DNA of 64,000 nt, taken from Nannobrachium achirus. Its lineage: Eukaryota; Chordata; Actinopteri; Myctophiformes; Myctophidae. The translations under genes were made by a program, and so were the position numbers. Below the pieces are notes generated by a model. The model saw nothing but the letters and a program-made list of their open reading frames with translations, was not told where the DNA came from and ran no database searches. Position 1 is the stretch's first letter, and each line of letters begins with the position of its first letter. This document shows positions 40,322-54,245 of the stretch, one piece after another. The DNA lies in NCBI GenBank assembly GCA_963921795.1, contig OY997649.1, forward strand, positions 34,966,580 through 35,030,579, written 5' to 3'.

Positions 40322-40981
40322 AGAATGGAAAGGGATTTGAGATCTATATTAAAACTGGATATAGCTTTTAAAGATTAGTGACATTCAGAAGGAGGTGACA
40401 GCAATGCGATGTGTGAAATGTGGATTGTCCCTCCCATCTGTGACTATTTTGATAGTAACGGCGTCATTGACAAGCATCAACTTGATTCTAAGTATGCGAT
40501 GTGTACTGAAAAGACCTGACAAGTTTCTTTGAGGCATGTAGATCTTTTGATGACTGAAAGGAACACAAATAAGGATTATGTATTACACAGCCACATTCAA
40601 ACAGCTGGCATTAGAAGCTCTGATATGTCTGACAGGACACTGTTCTTTAAAGAATCTCTCTCTATGCTGAGCACTGTCATTACTGAGATCTGTGCCTTTG
40701 GAAATGCATTTCCTACTAAGGCATGACCCGAATACTTGAATCCTGACTTTTGTTTTTTGTATTTTCTTGTTTCGTCTTAGTATAGACTGAACACACTCCA
40801 AATTTTAAATACATTTAGAATGTATTTGCTTTTGTGTTTTTTGATTTAGCATTTCCATTTCTCTTTTAAATTATACTTTATGATACAGTATATTTTTTAT
40901 TAGCGCATGCAAAGCTTTTCAGGCTCACAACATGGATAGAAACAAACATTGTGTTTTGTGAGTGCACGGGAGTACATTCTG

Positions 40982-41036
40982 CATGGTGATCGGTTTAAAC
41001 AAGTGTAGACTGCACTTGTTTAAACCGATCACCATG
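40982..41036. repeat. Perfect 24-bp inverted repeat, 7-base loop
   Basis: Arms 40982-41005 and 41013-41036 are fully complementary (CATGGTGATCGG... / ...CCGATCACCATG). Loop TAGACTG. No transposon ends or duplication around it. Confidence 0.97.
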
Positions 41037-41173
41037 GACATCACAGGTAGCATTTGTCAGGATTACACAGGGCAGGGTAATCCCTAACCAAACTACTGAG
41101 GATATCATTTGGAGATACGCGCTGGAATTGAAACTGTGTCAGTGTACTGTACTCCCCAAAACAACATCTACAC

Positions 41174-41646
41174 CAGGGGTCTTCAACAGGGGTCCGGGAC
41201 CTCTAGGGAGTCCTCAGAGTTACTACAGGGGGTCCTCAAAATCTTTGTGTGATAGAAACTTTTTTCTCCTTTTTTATATTAACCACTTGAACCCTAATGT
41301 CCATATTCTGAAAACCTTAGACAAAAATTGCAGATCTGCAAGCTCACAGCGCCTCGCGTTGTGAGGTGTTGTGAGCTTGTAGATCGGCTATTTTCTGCAA
41401 AGAGGTTTGGTGTAGAGGTGAAAAAAGAGCACACTAAGTACAGAGTGAAAGGTCAAGTTTATTAAGTATTGACGGTTCAAGTGGTTAAATATCTGATAAC
41501 ACAAATTGACATGAATCCAACATACACGGATAATTGTGTTGTCAAACAATGAAACTATATGGAATCTACAAAAAGGTTTAGGGGGTCCCTGCTTCATCTC
41601 TCTCTCAACTAAGGGGTCCTTGGCCTGAAAACGTTGAAGACCCCTG
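41174..41646. mobile_element. hAT MITE, family A (473 bp)
   Basis: Terminal repeats CAGGGGTCTTCAAC at both ends. Perfect 8-bp duplication ATCTACAC at 41166-41173 and 41647-41654. Palindromic module at about 41321-41396. Opposite orientation to the 24.9-kb copy. Confidence 0.94.
41321..41396. repeat. Palindromic module copy 3
   Basis: GCAGATCTGCAAGCTCACAG ... GTGAGCTTGTAGATCGGC with imperfect arms, inside the hAT family A element. Confidence 0.85.
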
Positions 41647-41829
41647 ATCTACACCATCTGAGCTGTCCAGCTTCCCTGTGTTGTTCCTAAGACATTTCCT
41701 ATTTTTCATGAAATAGCAGAAAATGCAAAACATTGAGAGGAGAAAAAATAAATAAATGGGAAAAAGTGGAACTGCCAAGTGCCCTTCAACCCACTCTCTG
41801 ATCTCACACCCACTCATGCCCTCCTCCAG

Positions 41830-41953
41830 GCAGGTGCCCATGATGTCAGGCTCTGTCACTGACATCCATTCCAATAATCCTCACCGCTCTGTTGTCATGC
41901 CACCACCCACCATTAAGTCATCGCATGTGTCCGACGTGGAGGCCGATCTGTGA
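41830..41953 (+). CDS. Candidate terminal exon, unknown protein
   Basis: An acceptor (CCCTCCTCCAG ending 41829) opens a frame that one leading base joins correctly (AG|G, Arg) to the phase-2 end of the 30917-31028 candidate. It encodes QVPMMSGSVTDIHSNNPHRS, VVMPPPTIKSSHVSDVEADL and TGA at 41951-41953. The composition looks like a polar C-terminal tail. There may be further exons between, or no gene at all. Confidence 0.3.
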
Positions 41954-42119
41954 GATCTGGCCCGGTCCCGGCCCCCGTGCCTTTATCACACCCCGACCTC
42001 AGTCTGACAGACAGGACTGATCCCCCCTGCAGCAGCGCCCCCTCTACTCCACCAGTAAAAGGACAGTGATGGCAAAAAGGACCCCAGGGCCTCACTGAGG
42101 ATGGACTCATGAATCAAAC

Positions 42120-42311
42120 ATGTGCCTGAAGCCTCCTTCTTATCACCGAGGTCAGCCCAGGCATTAATACGCCGCGTGGCTCGGGGGAGCTACCTACTGT
42201 GACCTCCCCCGGTTTCCCTGAACAGAAGGGCACAGTCCTCGGGAGCCGGCCCAGCAAGAGAGGGCCTCCCTCCGACGCAGTCACTTCACATTACATCCAC
42301 ACAGGGAGAGA

Positions 42312-42366
<55 letters not shown>

Positions 42367-42900
42367 GATAAAGAGAGGTGTGGGGACAAAAAGAGGTATA
42401 GAGAATGAAACATAAAAGAAAGAGCAGACGAAGAAGTAGAAGGAAAGAAAAACAATATTCCTGGGTGCAGTGCAGGGCAGGGGAGTAACACATGGGTAAA
42501 ATCGACTGTGTACACAGACCCTTTCAAACACCACCAATCTTCATCGGCCAGACGGGGGGGTGATATATGTGACTGTCTGCCAGCGTAAATTAGGCAGTCC
42601 AGCCCGCTGTGTGGTAAAGCATGACGGGGCCGGACAGTGCACTAACTCAGGCGGCCCGGTGCCACGCACACCAGCTTCTCTCCGCTTTGCCGTGCCATAA
42701 ATCACCGGCTGGGGGAAATGAATCGCTGTCCGTCCGCACTGGATGCACCAGCTGGCATCGCCATCACCTGACCAGCAGGAGCCCTATGCCGAGCATCCAT
42801 GCCGACACTGGAGCGGCAGAAATCAAGAAAAATGAGGCATGGAGGCAGACAGAGCCATACCCCTGTGCTCTCTCATTAGTCTCCTCTGGGCTCCCTCCAC
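42120..42900. other. GC-richer low-repeat segment
   Basis: Apart from the AG tract this is complex sequence with several CpGs and no recognisable frame. It lies just downstream of the candidate terminal exon. Confidence 0.2.
42317..42362. repeat. (AG)n microsatellite
   Basis: Pure AG, then purine-rich sequence to about 42470. Confidence 0.98.
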
Positions 42901-44678
42901 ACAGAGCTGCTCTGAAGTGAAAGGGCACACAAAATATATTTCAGAGTGTCACCTGAGGGGAGGGGGGGAAAACGGAGGAAATGATCACCCCCCCCTGGTC
43001 TCCTCACACATCTATGTAGAAGTGAGCTGGCAGACAGCATTAGTGCTTCTGATGCCAGAGCTCTCTGAGGCAGCAGGGGTGGGTGGGGTGGGGTTTGGGG
43101 GGGGACAGCAGCAGCTCAGGGATAGAAACCCGTGGCTTGTAGAGGGGACAGCCTTGTATTCAGTGTTATTTAATGGAGTTATTTTACTGAAAATAATGAC
43201 TCAACCCAACTGGGGATTCCACTCTGCATTCAGATGCGGTTAACGAAAAAACATGTTGATGAATAGATTTTCACTTTTCAATATTGCTGAGTTGCCGGTG
43301 GAGGGCCCACTTATATGCTGACCGCTGCGATTATGAGAAACTGTGTGGGCGTCAAAACCGAGGCACTCATCAGGAAAATGGGTTGAAATTACATCAATAC
43401 AGCCACACAGAATGTACGAGAAACCTGAAATAATATGTACTTCATCCCCTGCTTTGGACAGATGGCTGCTTGTTTATTGCCGACAGCTCAAAATTTGAAT
43501 GCAAAATACCTTAGCGGTTGAAAATGTATTGAAGGGTAGCCCCTTGAGATGAATCATATAGTTTTCAAGGGGGTCCAAGGGTCCACGTTTTCAAGGGGGT
43601 TCTATATTAGTGTACATAGCATGCTCCATGTGGATAGATCCATTGCAGAAAGAACCACCTCAGAGCACAGAGAAGGGAAATCATCAGAAATGGAGATGTT
43701 AGCACTAACAGTACATGAATGTAGGGCAGAGTAAATGAGTGGATGCCTGCTAGTTTGGCATTAAATTTGAAGCTGGGGGTACAACAGTATGTTACTCTAT
43801 ATGATTGGCACGGCCAATTTCCTGTGATCCCCCCACCGCAGCTCTAGCCTAATTTCTTGGGCCCTGCAGCAGTCCCATGGAGCAGCTAGTCTATCACTGT
43901 CTCAGATATAGAGGATTAGCTCCTCTTTCCTGCTCAGATGAATTTGCCTGTCATGGTCTGGTGATGAATGGCAGGAAGGGCTGAGGAAATGTACTGTGGG
44001 CTCATTCAAGGTGGCAAGGTGAAGTCTGGCCTGGCAGTCTGCCTCCATCTTCCGCCTCACCCTTCCACTCGCCACACCAAGGCTTTGACCCCCCCATGGT
44101 CCTCCAGGTGCATATCTACAAACCTGCAGCCAGCTCATCAGTTGGCCCGGATGGTCAGCCGACATTAGAGCCTAGTATCGGTTTTGACAAGGTGTCTGAT
44201 TTCATCATTATGGCTCAAGGTCCCTGGACAGTCCGGTCTGTGCAGCTTCTCCTCCATCCGTTTCAAAAGGGCATGTTTTGAAGGTCACACATAGCTCAAG
44301 CAGCTGCCCAATTATCAATGACATAATTTGATCGAGTACATTATACTTTATGTCATTCAGCATTTGTGGTAATCTGGAGGTTTAGGGCTTGTGTGAAAAG
44401 CCAATGCTCACAGTGCAGGCCAACAGAAACAAAATAATGTACGCAACGCATACCACAACACAATATTAATCAGGATTATGTATTATGGATTTGTATATAT
44501 GTAAATCTAGTACACATTCAACATCAATACAATAATCAGTCAATAAATTAGACAGATAATGCACAGCACTTCTCTATTACATATAGCATGCATAGTGCTT
44601 GATTCTGATTAGACCACAGGTTTACAAAGTGGGGACCAATGGGGGGCACCAGGGGAGACAATTGGAAGGGAGAGGAAA
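42901..44678. other. No gene seen
   Basis: Complex sequence without supported exons or repeats. Confidence 0.5.
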
Positions 44679-44707
44679 ACACACACACACACGCACGCAC
44701 ACACACA

Positions 44708-44759
<52 letters not shown>

Positions 44760-44761
44760 CA
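44679..44761. repeat. (CA)n / (CACG)n compound
   Basis: CA units change to a regular GCAC tetranucleotide. Confidence 0.97.
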
Positions 44762-45279
44762 AGTGTGTATACTGTACACCGATATACAGTAGAAGCACGC
44801 ACATCCAAAAAGTACAATTGGTATGGTGATACTGATACACACGCACATTTGTGTATGTCACCCAAGGGCTATTTGGGGTCCGTGGCAATGAAAGGTTTGG
44901 GATCCCCTGACTTAGACAATGTTTTACAAGCTCTTCACCAAGATATAAATTATTCCATTGAACCTCCTTGCTGCACCCTGTGCATATCTATGGATGAGGC
45001 TCAATGGCAACAAAAACAACTGCTCTCTAATTTCCTGTTCCCTTCTCTGCAGCTGTTACTGTTACCCCCTTCTCCCCCCCCCACCCCTAACCCTCACTCC
45101 ACCTCTTCCATTTCAGCTGTAATCATGTAGCCATGCAAATGCTGTGCTGAGAGAGGTTCAAGTTGCCCTCTCCGGGACATCATTCCCAGCTGTCTGAGGC
45201 TCTCTGAGCCCTTGAGTTGACCACCCAAGGGAGGAAGAAGAGGAAGTCATTACCGCTATCACAGTCAGCCACGGCCCTT

Positions 45280-46040
<761 letters not shown>

Positions 46041-48475
46041 AACTGTAAAGCACAGAACATGAACCCAGCATCTACTATAGAACGACAGTATACACTGCAA
46101 AGAAATAAAGCGTTACACTTTTGCCAATCTTCTGCACTCATCTGCTTATTGGTGCAATTTACAGGACCTAATTATATGCTGTTCCTAGCATACAAAGAGC
46201 AAAACTTTCACAATACAGTCAATGCAAGACATTTGCATTTGTTGAATGCCAGCTCCACTTGAATAAGAGATAAAAAGTATTATGTGATTACAAGCGCTGG
46301 TCCATCTGAGATCAAGTACTGTGACCCTGACCATGCTCATCAGTGCTGATGCCCTTATATTATGACTAAAGGCTTCATTGTGTATCCTTGTGAATTTATT
46401 CTTTGTGGAGGGGACTGCAAAATACACTATTTGCATTCCAGATAATAAAGAGTTGCTACCTGAGGGTTCCTAATATGAATACAACATGCAGAGTTGGAAG
46501 TTTTAAATGTATTCCGTTACTGAATACACATTTCTTGGTAAAGAATAGTAATAAATAAACTAGTGAACTGCATTACTCAAACTCAGTATACCATATTCTA
46601 ATTGCAACCAGACTTACAGTGGCATTTGGATTCATTACTTTGCTTCAAACATTTGTAGAATATGAAGTGTACAATGGACAATGTATTTCAATGTATTGCA
46701 ACTTAAAGTATTATTTTGAAATTACAGTATGTCAGTCATCTCCATATTTGGGAGAATATGGCCACATTTCTACCACATAAACAACCAACCAGGTCTGTCA
46801 TTTGTTTTTACACCCTATTTGCTCACCTGCCAGTGAGGATCCCCTCTGTGGGGAGATAGACAAGTGCCTCTGTCCTACACCTCCCATTCAACATTTCTCT
46901 CTCCCCAGCCCATAGGAGTACAGCATGCGCAGCATCCACGCACGGCTTCCCTCCCCCAAACACGGCAAATTGTGTTCGTATAGACATTTGGACAAACAGG
47001 ATTTGAAGATCCAAATCAGGATACACAGATCTTAAGTAGCAAAATGAACAGGAATTTTGTCATTTTTATTAAGAAAATTAAATAACACTGAGTCGGATTT
47101 TGTAATATTAAAACATAGGTAAAATCCTCTTTGTTTGCTTTCATTTGTGTGCTAAAAGAAGTGACTTTGAGACCCGTTTCACTGTGCAATGTAATCAATG
47201 GTTCTTGGTTTACCTACAATCCTAGTATTTGATGTATTACTGTACCTTGTGCTGTCCATGATTATTGTAAATCGCTCTGGATTATTAAGAGTCTGCTAAA
47301 TGCCAAAATTGTGTTGTGATTGTCAATGGGGAGAATATCTTTTATTATCAATTTCTAATCTACGGAGCAACAACTGAAGATATAATTCAATAATTAATAT
47401 ATAATTCAATATATAATAAATATCCAGAGTTACATCATGGCAACCTAACTATACACAACCAAAACCTCTACCAAAGACTCTTGGAAACATTATGTGCCAA
47501 AAATGGTTGCAATTTCAAGCCCTACTTATCTATAATCTTGGCAACAACAATTCTTTCTCATCTAGCAGTCATGATTTTGTCGACTAATCAAACAGGTAAT
47601 TTGACAAATCAGAAAAACTGCTTTCCCCACTACACCAGATTGTGTTTCTGGTATTTAACAAAGACCAATGCATATATGAACAGTACCAGAGATGTGCTTA
47701 GTTAGAATGTTATAGGAAACAACATGAACAATCAAAACAAAAACATCACTAACATGTTCTATTGACTAACATTCTAGTTGTCAACTGAGTCCCAAACAAC
47801 TGATTAATGGTATAAAGAGGATGCAGCACTAGTATTGTGCACTGGATTATAAAGACGACTTCCTCGTAAATGAATATAAAGGCACTGCAGTGGGTCACAT
47901 CACAGGGGTCATGGTTTGCTGCAAGGCCATGTCTGTTTAAGCATTCAACACAGACTGTATGCGAGCCTGCCACTCAAAGCTTTATTGATAGAACTCAGAA
48001 CAAACAAGAATTGACAATTGTCAATATTAAGCTGTGTTCACTTGCCGTTTTCTTTTAGCATAACAAAGAATAATACATTCGGCTACACACCAATGTACTT
48101 GACTGTTTAGCATTTCTGTCTAATAAATTATTCAGCTATAATCGCGACCCACCTGGGTCAAACATTTTGTACTTTTACTTGTAACTAAATGTTTTTTTTT
48201 TATTTTTTTTATTCCGGACATTTTGAATTCCGGACTTCTATATTCTATAGCTAAAACTGATTATTTAGGCATTAAAACTATTTATTTTACATTAATAAAA
48301 AACAAACAAACAAAAAAAAAACATAAATTCAGTGCAAGTGTTAGCAACATTTACATTCTGTTCAATATTTGCACAATACTTTCAACCATGTAAACCTCCT
48401 TAAGTCTCTGTGCCTGGAAGCCTGGGAGGTTTGGGCATAAGGGGTAAGGCAGTATGCAAGATATAGCCCATTTTG
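46041..48475. other. No gene seen
   Basis: AT-rich; only the LINE/SINE 3' end near 47235 is recognisable. Confidence 0.5.
47235..47305 (+). mobile_element. LINE/SINE 3' end
   Basis: TTGTAAATCGCTCTGGATTA TTAAGAGTCTGCTAAATGCC matches the TGTAAGTCGCTTTGGATAAAAGCGTCTGCTAAATG 3' end shared by many fish SINEs and LINEs. Confidence 0.7.
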
Positions 48476-48690
48476 AAAAAAAAAAATATATATATATATA
48501 TAAGAAAAAAAAAGTTTTTGAAAAAAAATGTTTTGAAAAAAAAAAAAAAAGTTTGAAAAAAAAAATTGAAAAAAAAAAAGGTTTGAAAAAAAATAATGTT
48601 GAAAAAAAAAAAGTTTGAAAAAAAAAAAAATGTTTTAGGGGGGGCCCTTTTTTAGGGGGGGGGGCCCTCGCGGGGGTTAATCCGTCCCTG
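48476..48690. repeat. GTTTGAAAAAAAA tandem array and G/C-run block
   Basis: About eight imperfect GTTTG-A(8-15) units, then TTTTAGGGGGGGGCCC-like words twice. Strongly strand-asymmetric low-complexity DNA. Confidence 0.8.
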
Positions 48691-51600
48691 GGCTCGGCTG
48701 ACACAAACACACTACGTTGTCAATTCACCATACAGTAAAGGAGGGGAGCGCACTTTTTATGATCTATATACCAGTTTGCTTGTTTCTCTCCCATAAGTCT
48801 GGCAACACGCTTCCTTCCTCCTCTCTCCACACTGTCCACAGTTTGGCTAATGGCTAATGCTAGCTCCGGTAGAACTGGTCGTTTTAAACTCTATTGAGGG
48901 AATTAAAAATGCTATCCTTAGATCGCCAACAAGTGCTGTCCCTATAATCCCTGTCCCTAATAATTGTTTGGAATTGGAATTATCTTCAGCAACGTTACGT
49001 GAGTTATCACGCACACACACACACAGGCACGCAGCCACGCACACACACACACACTACACTGGCCTGGCCTCAGTGTGAAGGAATGGTGCTCCCTGCTGGA
49101 CAAAATATTTCATTACACCAGTCCTTTTTTTCCATAGTCTGGAGGAGCGGTAAACTCCCCTGCTATTGGCCCTAATGCAGTTCTTTCCCCCCATCGTCTG
49201 GAGGGCCGCTCCCAATCATGAAACTAGCTCGGTTACCATGTGACATGGACAGCCAATGGGCAAAAAGTCCTCAGTAAGTCCCGCGTTGAGATCACCTCTT
49301 AACTGAAGCTGTGTTTCCACGCTCTAATTAGTTTTAAATGCTCAGAAAAGAGTTGAGAGAATCTTGGCACTGTCACGCTGAAGGGCAGCTATTACAAAAG
49401 TAACATGGTATAAGTGTCTAGACATTAAGTTGACTTTCAATGTATAGAAACCCCTATTGATTAAGGTAAATAATGTTACAAATCAATCTAAAAAGCCATC
49501 ATGGCAAGAAGTAATTGTGGGCGGTGGTCTAGTGAAGAGCAGATAGGGATGCCAAGGGGAGTCATGCAAGGGGAAGCAACAGGACCATGATAGCATGAGT
49601 GAAACTGACTGAGAGAAGTTTTCAGATGCACAGATAAGTCCAAACGTTATAAAGCAATGATCTCACACCCGTGCATGCAAAGAAGCATAGGGATTCATTA
49701 CCTGGATGAATGGTACGTGTGAAAGACATTTCATGTTGAGTGGATTACCAAGGATCTCTGTTTAGGGGGGGCGTGACTGGCACCGCACAGAGTGAATGAC
49801 ACATGGACACTTTTCACCATTTTTAGTGGGGTTGCCCGAAAGGGCAATACAGTAATAAGTGGGTGACTTATTTCTTATCACGACAACTCCTCCCAGTTTT
49901 GGCGGCACACACAAGCCATATGTCAAATCGAACGACTTCACCAGGAATCATGCTTGCATTTTTCCTCAGTGATATGTTCTATTGTTTAATTTATATAAAA
50001 CGTATTAGTGATACACAACTCCCATGCAAGCACTTTTCTCTCTGTAACTGTAAGGGCTACAGTTGCCACGCCACAATGATAACACCAACTTAAAGTGTAT
50101 TACTTAAAGTAATCTTGCAAACAAGGGTCACTCTTTCAGCTTGTGGTGATTCACATTGTGGTGACTTGTACACATTTTGTCCACACAGCCTAAGGAATGC
50201 ACTGTAGTAGCAGCAGCAGCAGCAATTTTGATAGTAGTAGCAGCTGTCATGACATTAGAGGTAGATGTGTTGGCAGAATTATTAATAAGTGACTGAAGGA
50301 AATAGCAGCCAGTGGCAGAGCTTCAAAGTAGTGGCACAACGCACAGACAGTAAACTCAATCCCCAGGGAACCAGGCAGGGGTTTGGAGTGTTTGTGTGTG
50401 TGTGGTCATGGTGGTGGGGGTGCTGGACTATGCAGTCTTTCTGACCACGAGTCACTGGGGACCAGACCGGAGGTGCCTGACGGTGCGCTGAAGCTTGAGT
50501 TTGACACCTGGGCTGTCTGTCATGGCCACAGACACAGACTATGTGACACCTGACAGGACAGGAGTTGAGACTGTGCCACTAAAAGTCAAGACCCAGGTGA
50601 CAGCAAGAATGAGGGGCATGCAGCTGAACTCAATAATATGCCCTGCACACAGACATTCTAACCCATTTCTCGTCTTTCCCCTTTTATTTCTCTCATGCAT
50701 ACATGCTGTGCCCTTTACAATGGGTCCAGTTCTGGACAAGTGTTAGTCCAGCCAATTAGTGTTTTCTAATGGGAAGGCATGTGTATTAATCAACACTGTG
50801 AGGCATGCGACAGGCAGAGAAGTAAGGGGGTGAAGGGCGGCAGTCCCAGAGAGCCTTACAGGGAACTCTGACAAACAGGCTCAGAGGATATATTTCCCAG
50901 TCCACATTGCTAAACTAAACTGATATCCAATTATGTTCCCCACTTCGACAGGCTAACGGAGCGGCTGTAAGCAGCATAGGATTGCAGTGTCAGAATTGGC
51001 CAGGCGCGAGGCAGAGAAACTTGGGACCTTGAAGGAGATGTCACAAGGAGGCCGGAGTCAGTCGCTTGACTGAGCGATGGTCCACACGCTTGCCTGAAAG
51101 CATGACATTGCCGAAGGGGGAAAAACACCATTTTATCATTCAGTGCCATTCGCACCCTCTCTCCCTGTCAAACATGCCATATGTCCCCGTCACAGGTCGT
51201 CTTGCTGGCTTATCGAGTGTGACAGGGCTATTCACACACTGCTCCCAATCAGACACCATCTCCTGCAGAAGAAGAAAAAAAAGCCACCATAGCACAGTGA
51301 CAGGCTGTCAGGCAGAGGGCACCAACCTCCACAGGGCCTTGGCTGAGAGCCTGCCCATCTGGGGGAGGGGGCAAAGGCCAGGGGTTAGGATGGAAGATAC
51401 AGAGCAGGAACCCGTGCATGTACCCGCCGCCATGTACACATATACTATACAGATTTGTACATGTAGATGCAGGTGTCATCTATTATTTAGTGATTGAACA
51501 ACGCAATGACTCAATGCCTCATTGCTACGTATATTGTGTATTGAAGTGTCTGAAGCAGACTTTTTAAGCAGGTGGATATAGCAATATAGGATATTAACAA

Positions 51601-51829
51601 CCTGGAATCTAAAGCCCCATTAGCAGCCCCTAGAGGCCATGCTAGTCCTTACACTCTATTGGACCAAAGTGAACTGACCAACATAGCCAATACCTTAGAG
51701 CCCTGCACTAGTGGGGTTAGGAATTACAACAAAAATGTTCTAGAAATGGGGTGAGAAACATTCACTGAAGAAACATTCACTGAAGGATTAACATATCCTT
51801 CAAATATCCCTATCCCTAACACTGTCAGC
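48691..51829. other. No gene seen
   Basis: Contains a GCAGCAGCAGCAG tract near 50210 and the hairpin at 49824. No supported exon. Confidence 0.5.
49824..49846 (+). repeat. GTTGCCC-GAAA-GGGCAA hairpin
   Basis: A short GC hairpin with a GAAA loop. It shares the GCCCGAA..GGGC core with the Helitron-like terminus at 12.3 kb. It may mark the end of another element, but no CTRR end follows at the usual distance. Confidence 0.35.
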
Positions 51830-51985
51830 AAAGCTTGCGGAATCATCAAGGATCCAGGCCATTCCAACCACAGACTGTTTGACATGTTGCCCCATGGAAA
51901 ACAGCTACAGTCTCAGAGCCACTGGCAACAGACTGCTAAAAAGCTTCTTTTCCCTGTACAATCAGGCACATGAACGAAGAACTAG
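51830..51985 (+). pseudogene. LINE polymerase C-terminal remnant
   Basis: With frame changes it reads like the DPSHP..LLPSGRRYR..RTNRLKxSFxP block of CR1/Rex-type polymerases (here DPGHSNHRLFDMLPHGKQ). It is heavily decayed; the call rests on pattern similarity only. Confidence 0.45.
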
Positions 51986-52107
51986 AATGAACCAGGACAA
52001 AGGGAACTGCTAACAATCCAATGTTTAATGTTCATCCTCTAGGGAGATGGAGCTGGAGCCAGGCAAGACCCCACCCACCAGTGCCACGAAGTGAATAATG
52101 GTTAGCT

Positions 52108-52468
52108 GTCTATCCAACTCCACTCCATCCTATGATGTTGCAAAGTGTGAAGATCTGTTCAGAGCAGGACCTTCCTTTCCATAGGCTCGCTTGCTCTTCT
52201 CTTAAGATGTTATCCACCTCAGTCTTTAGGCATTGGAGCAGTACACTGCTGAAAACCTTGCCAGGGATAGACAGCCGTGTGATACCCCACCAGCTACTGC
52301 AGTCACAGAGCTTTCTCTTCTTGGGCAGCGTCACGGTCGTCAGGAACATTTTCAGAGCACCAGATCAGATTAAACAAGCGGGTGAGGCTCTCCACGGCGA
52401 TTTCTTGACCGTGCTTCAGAAACTCAGTGGATGCTCCGTCAAGTCCCTGCGCCTTGTTGTTCACATAA
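52108..52468 (-). pseudogene. Non-LTR retrotransposon RT fragment
   Basis: Minus strand: NNKAQGLDGASTEFLKHGQE, then after a frameshift near 52350 VTLPKKRKLCDCSSWWGITR LSIPGKVFSSVL and EEQASLWKGRSCSEQIFTL. These match RT motifs around the KAPGxDGI and WRGITLL blocks of LINE polymerases. Truncated at both ends. Confidence 0.85.
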
Positions 52469-52699
52469 TTTGTATGAAACTACGTTATTGCGCAATACTT
52501 ATTAGTGCAGCAGACCATCAGTGAATGCTTCGCGGACAACTTGGTCGCCACTGCGCTAAGCTGTTTGCTAATAAGATGACAGCGTAGCGCTCTCTCTCAC
52601 ACACACACACACACATACACACACCCTTCGTTCTCATTCACAGAGAGAATGCGTTTGCACGTACGTGCAGAGCCGTGCACAAATCATGCAGGGTTTGCC

Positions 52700-52868
<169 letters not shown>

Positions 52869-52924
52869 TGTGACAGCTGTGTTCAGGTACAAACAAATCA
52901 CTCGGCTCCATATACAGTATGTCC

Positions 52925-53095
52925 ACAAAAGCGGCCATGCCCATATGGCTGTATACTAATGACATCAGGGATCTCGATTTATGCCCATAAAAGCGACAAG
53001 GACTGAGAGATACAGAGAGCTTCATATATGGCCATATCAGTTGGACATACAGTGCAATGTTGGTGTGAGGGCCCCTAGACAGCCCGAACTTCTAG
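52925..53095 (+). mobile_element. Decayed fragment related to the Helitron-like element
   Basis: Contains CATCAGGGATCTCGATTTATGCCCATAAA-like sequence and ends CCTAGACAGCCCGAACTTCTAG|T. This matches the 12.3-kb terminus with most of the hairpin deleted. The 5' limit is unclear. Confidence 0.5.
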
Positions 53096-53394
53096 TCTGT
53101 ATTACTTTAATAGAAGTATACTTAATCAGCTGGTTGCTACTCTTTGACATCCTTTATAGCCTTTCCCCCATTGCACTGTTCTTTTTCATACACTGTACTG
53201 CACAATGCCAAAACAATGTCATCTGCACCAAAATAGACACAAAGATGGAGGGAGGCAGGGGTATGCCTCCTGGCGGAGATTTGCACTCCACTGAGTGCCC
53301 CTTTTTCTTTTTTTAAATACATTTTTATCCCACGATTTTGTAACCCATTTTTCACCCAGTGCCAATTGCCAACTGCCTAATTTAGAAATATTGT

Positions 53395-54245
53395 GCAAAT
53401 TAGAGCTTATTTGTTGTGGGACGATGCAAAAACGTTGATCCACGCTTTCGTTTTCTCTCGGCTTGACTACTGCAATGCACTTCTCTCTGGCCTGCCAAAG
53501 AAAACAACTGACAAGACTACAGCTTGTTCAAAATGCGGCAGCCAGTTTTAACTAAAACTAAGATGAGGGAACATATTACTCCAGTTTTATCGTCGCTACA
53601 CAGGCTCCCAGTTGTTTGTTATTTTACTTTAATGGTCTGGCACCTTCGTACCTCTATGACTGCCTGCCTGATACGTTCCAAACCGCCCCCTCAGGTCTTC
53701 TGGTGCATACCTGCTCGATGTGTTTAAAATGGGATATGAATATATGGTCAAGCAGCATTCTGCTTCTACAGACCGACAGCTTGGAATAAACTCCCGCTCG
53801 GCTACACCTTATAAGACATGGCTTTAAATAGCTTTAAAGTGGATGGCTTTAAAGCAAAGCTCAAGACCTATTTCTTCACTCTTGCTTTTAGCTGAACTTT
53901 TAAATCCCTGTGCTGTTATTCATGTCCGCACTGTTCTGGAAATGTTTTTATGATGGACCTTACTAAAAGTTTTTTAATGTTTAGTTTTTACTTTTCTTTT
54001 ATGTTTTATTGTAATCATGTGTACTTTTTTTCTGTTAAGTACTTGTGCTTCATTAGTGCCTCTTTCTAGTTGTAGCTCACTTTGCTTTGTGTAGATAGCA
54101 GTCCAGTGGGTGGCTTTCTCCCAAAGTACCCTGAAGCTTTAAATTTTATTTATACTTGTACTATGTACTGTAGCTGCTGTATGTTTGTATGAATTTTGAT
54201 GTTTGATGTCCGTTCATTATTATTATTATCATCTTTTTAAATAGT
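53395..54245 (+). pseudogene. L2-like LINE reverse-transcriptase remnant
   Basis: Broken coding stretch: KTLIHAFVFSRLDYCNALLS, then after a frameshift LQLVQNAAA, then REHITPVLSSLHRLPV, and later KLKTYFFTLAFS before the stop near 53893. These are the C-terminal motifs of L2/Jockey-type non-LTR retrotransposon polymerases. Frameshifts and stops show it is dead. An AT-rich 3' region follows to the SINE. Confidence 0.85.

Noticed and set aside
44600..44915. hAT MITE from CAGGTTTACAAAGTGGGG to GGGATCCCCTG
   Set aside because: The ends are only partly inverted and the TTAGAC flanks are out of register for an 8-bp duplication. Not convincing without other copies.
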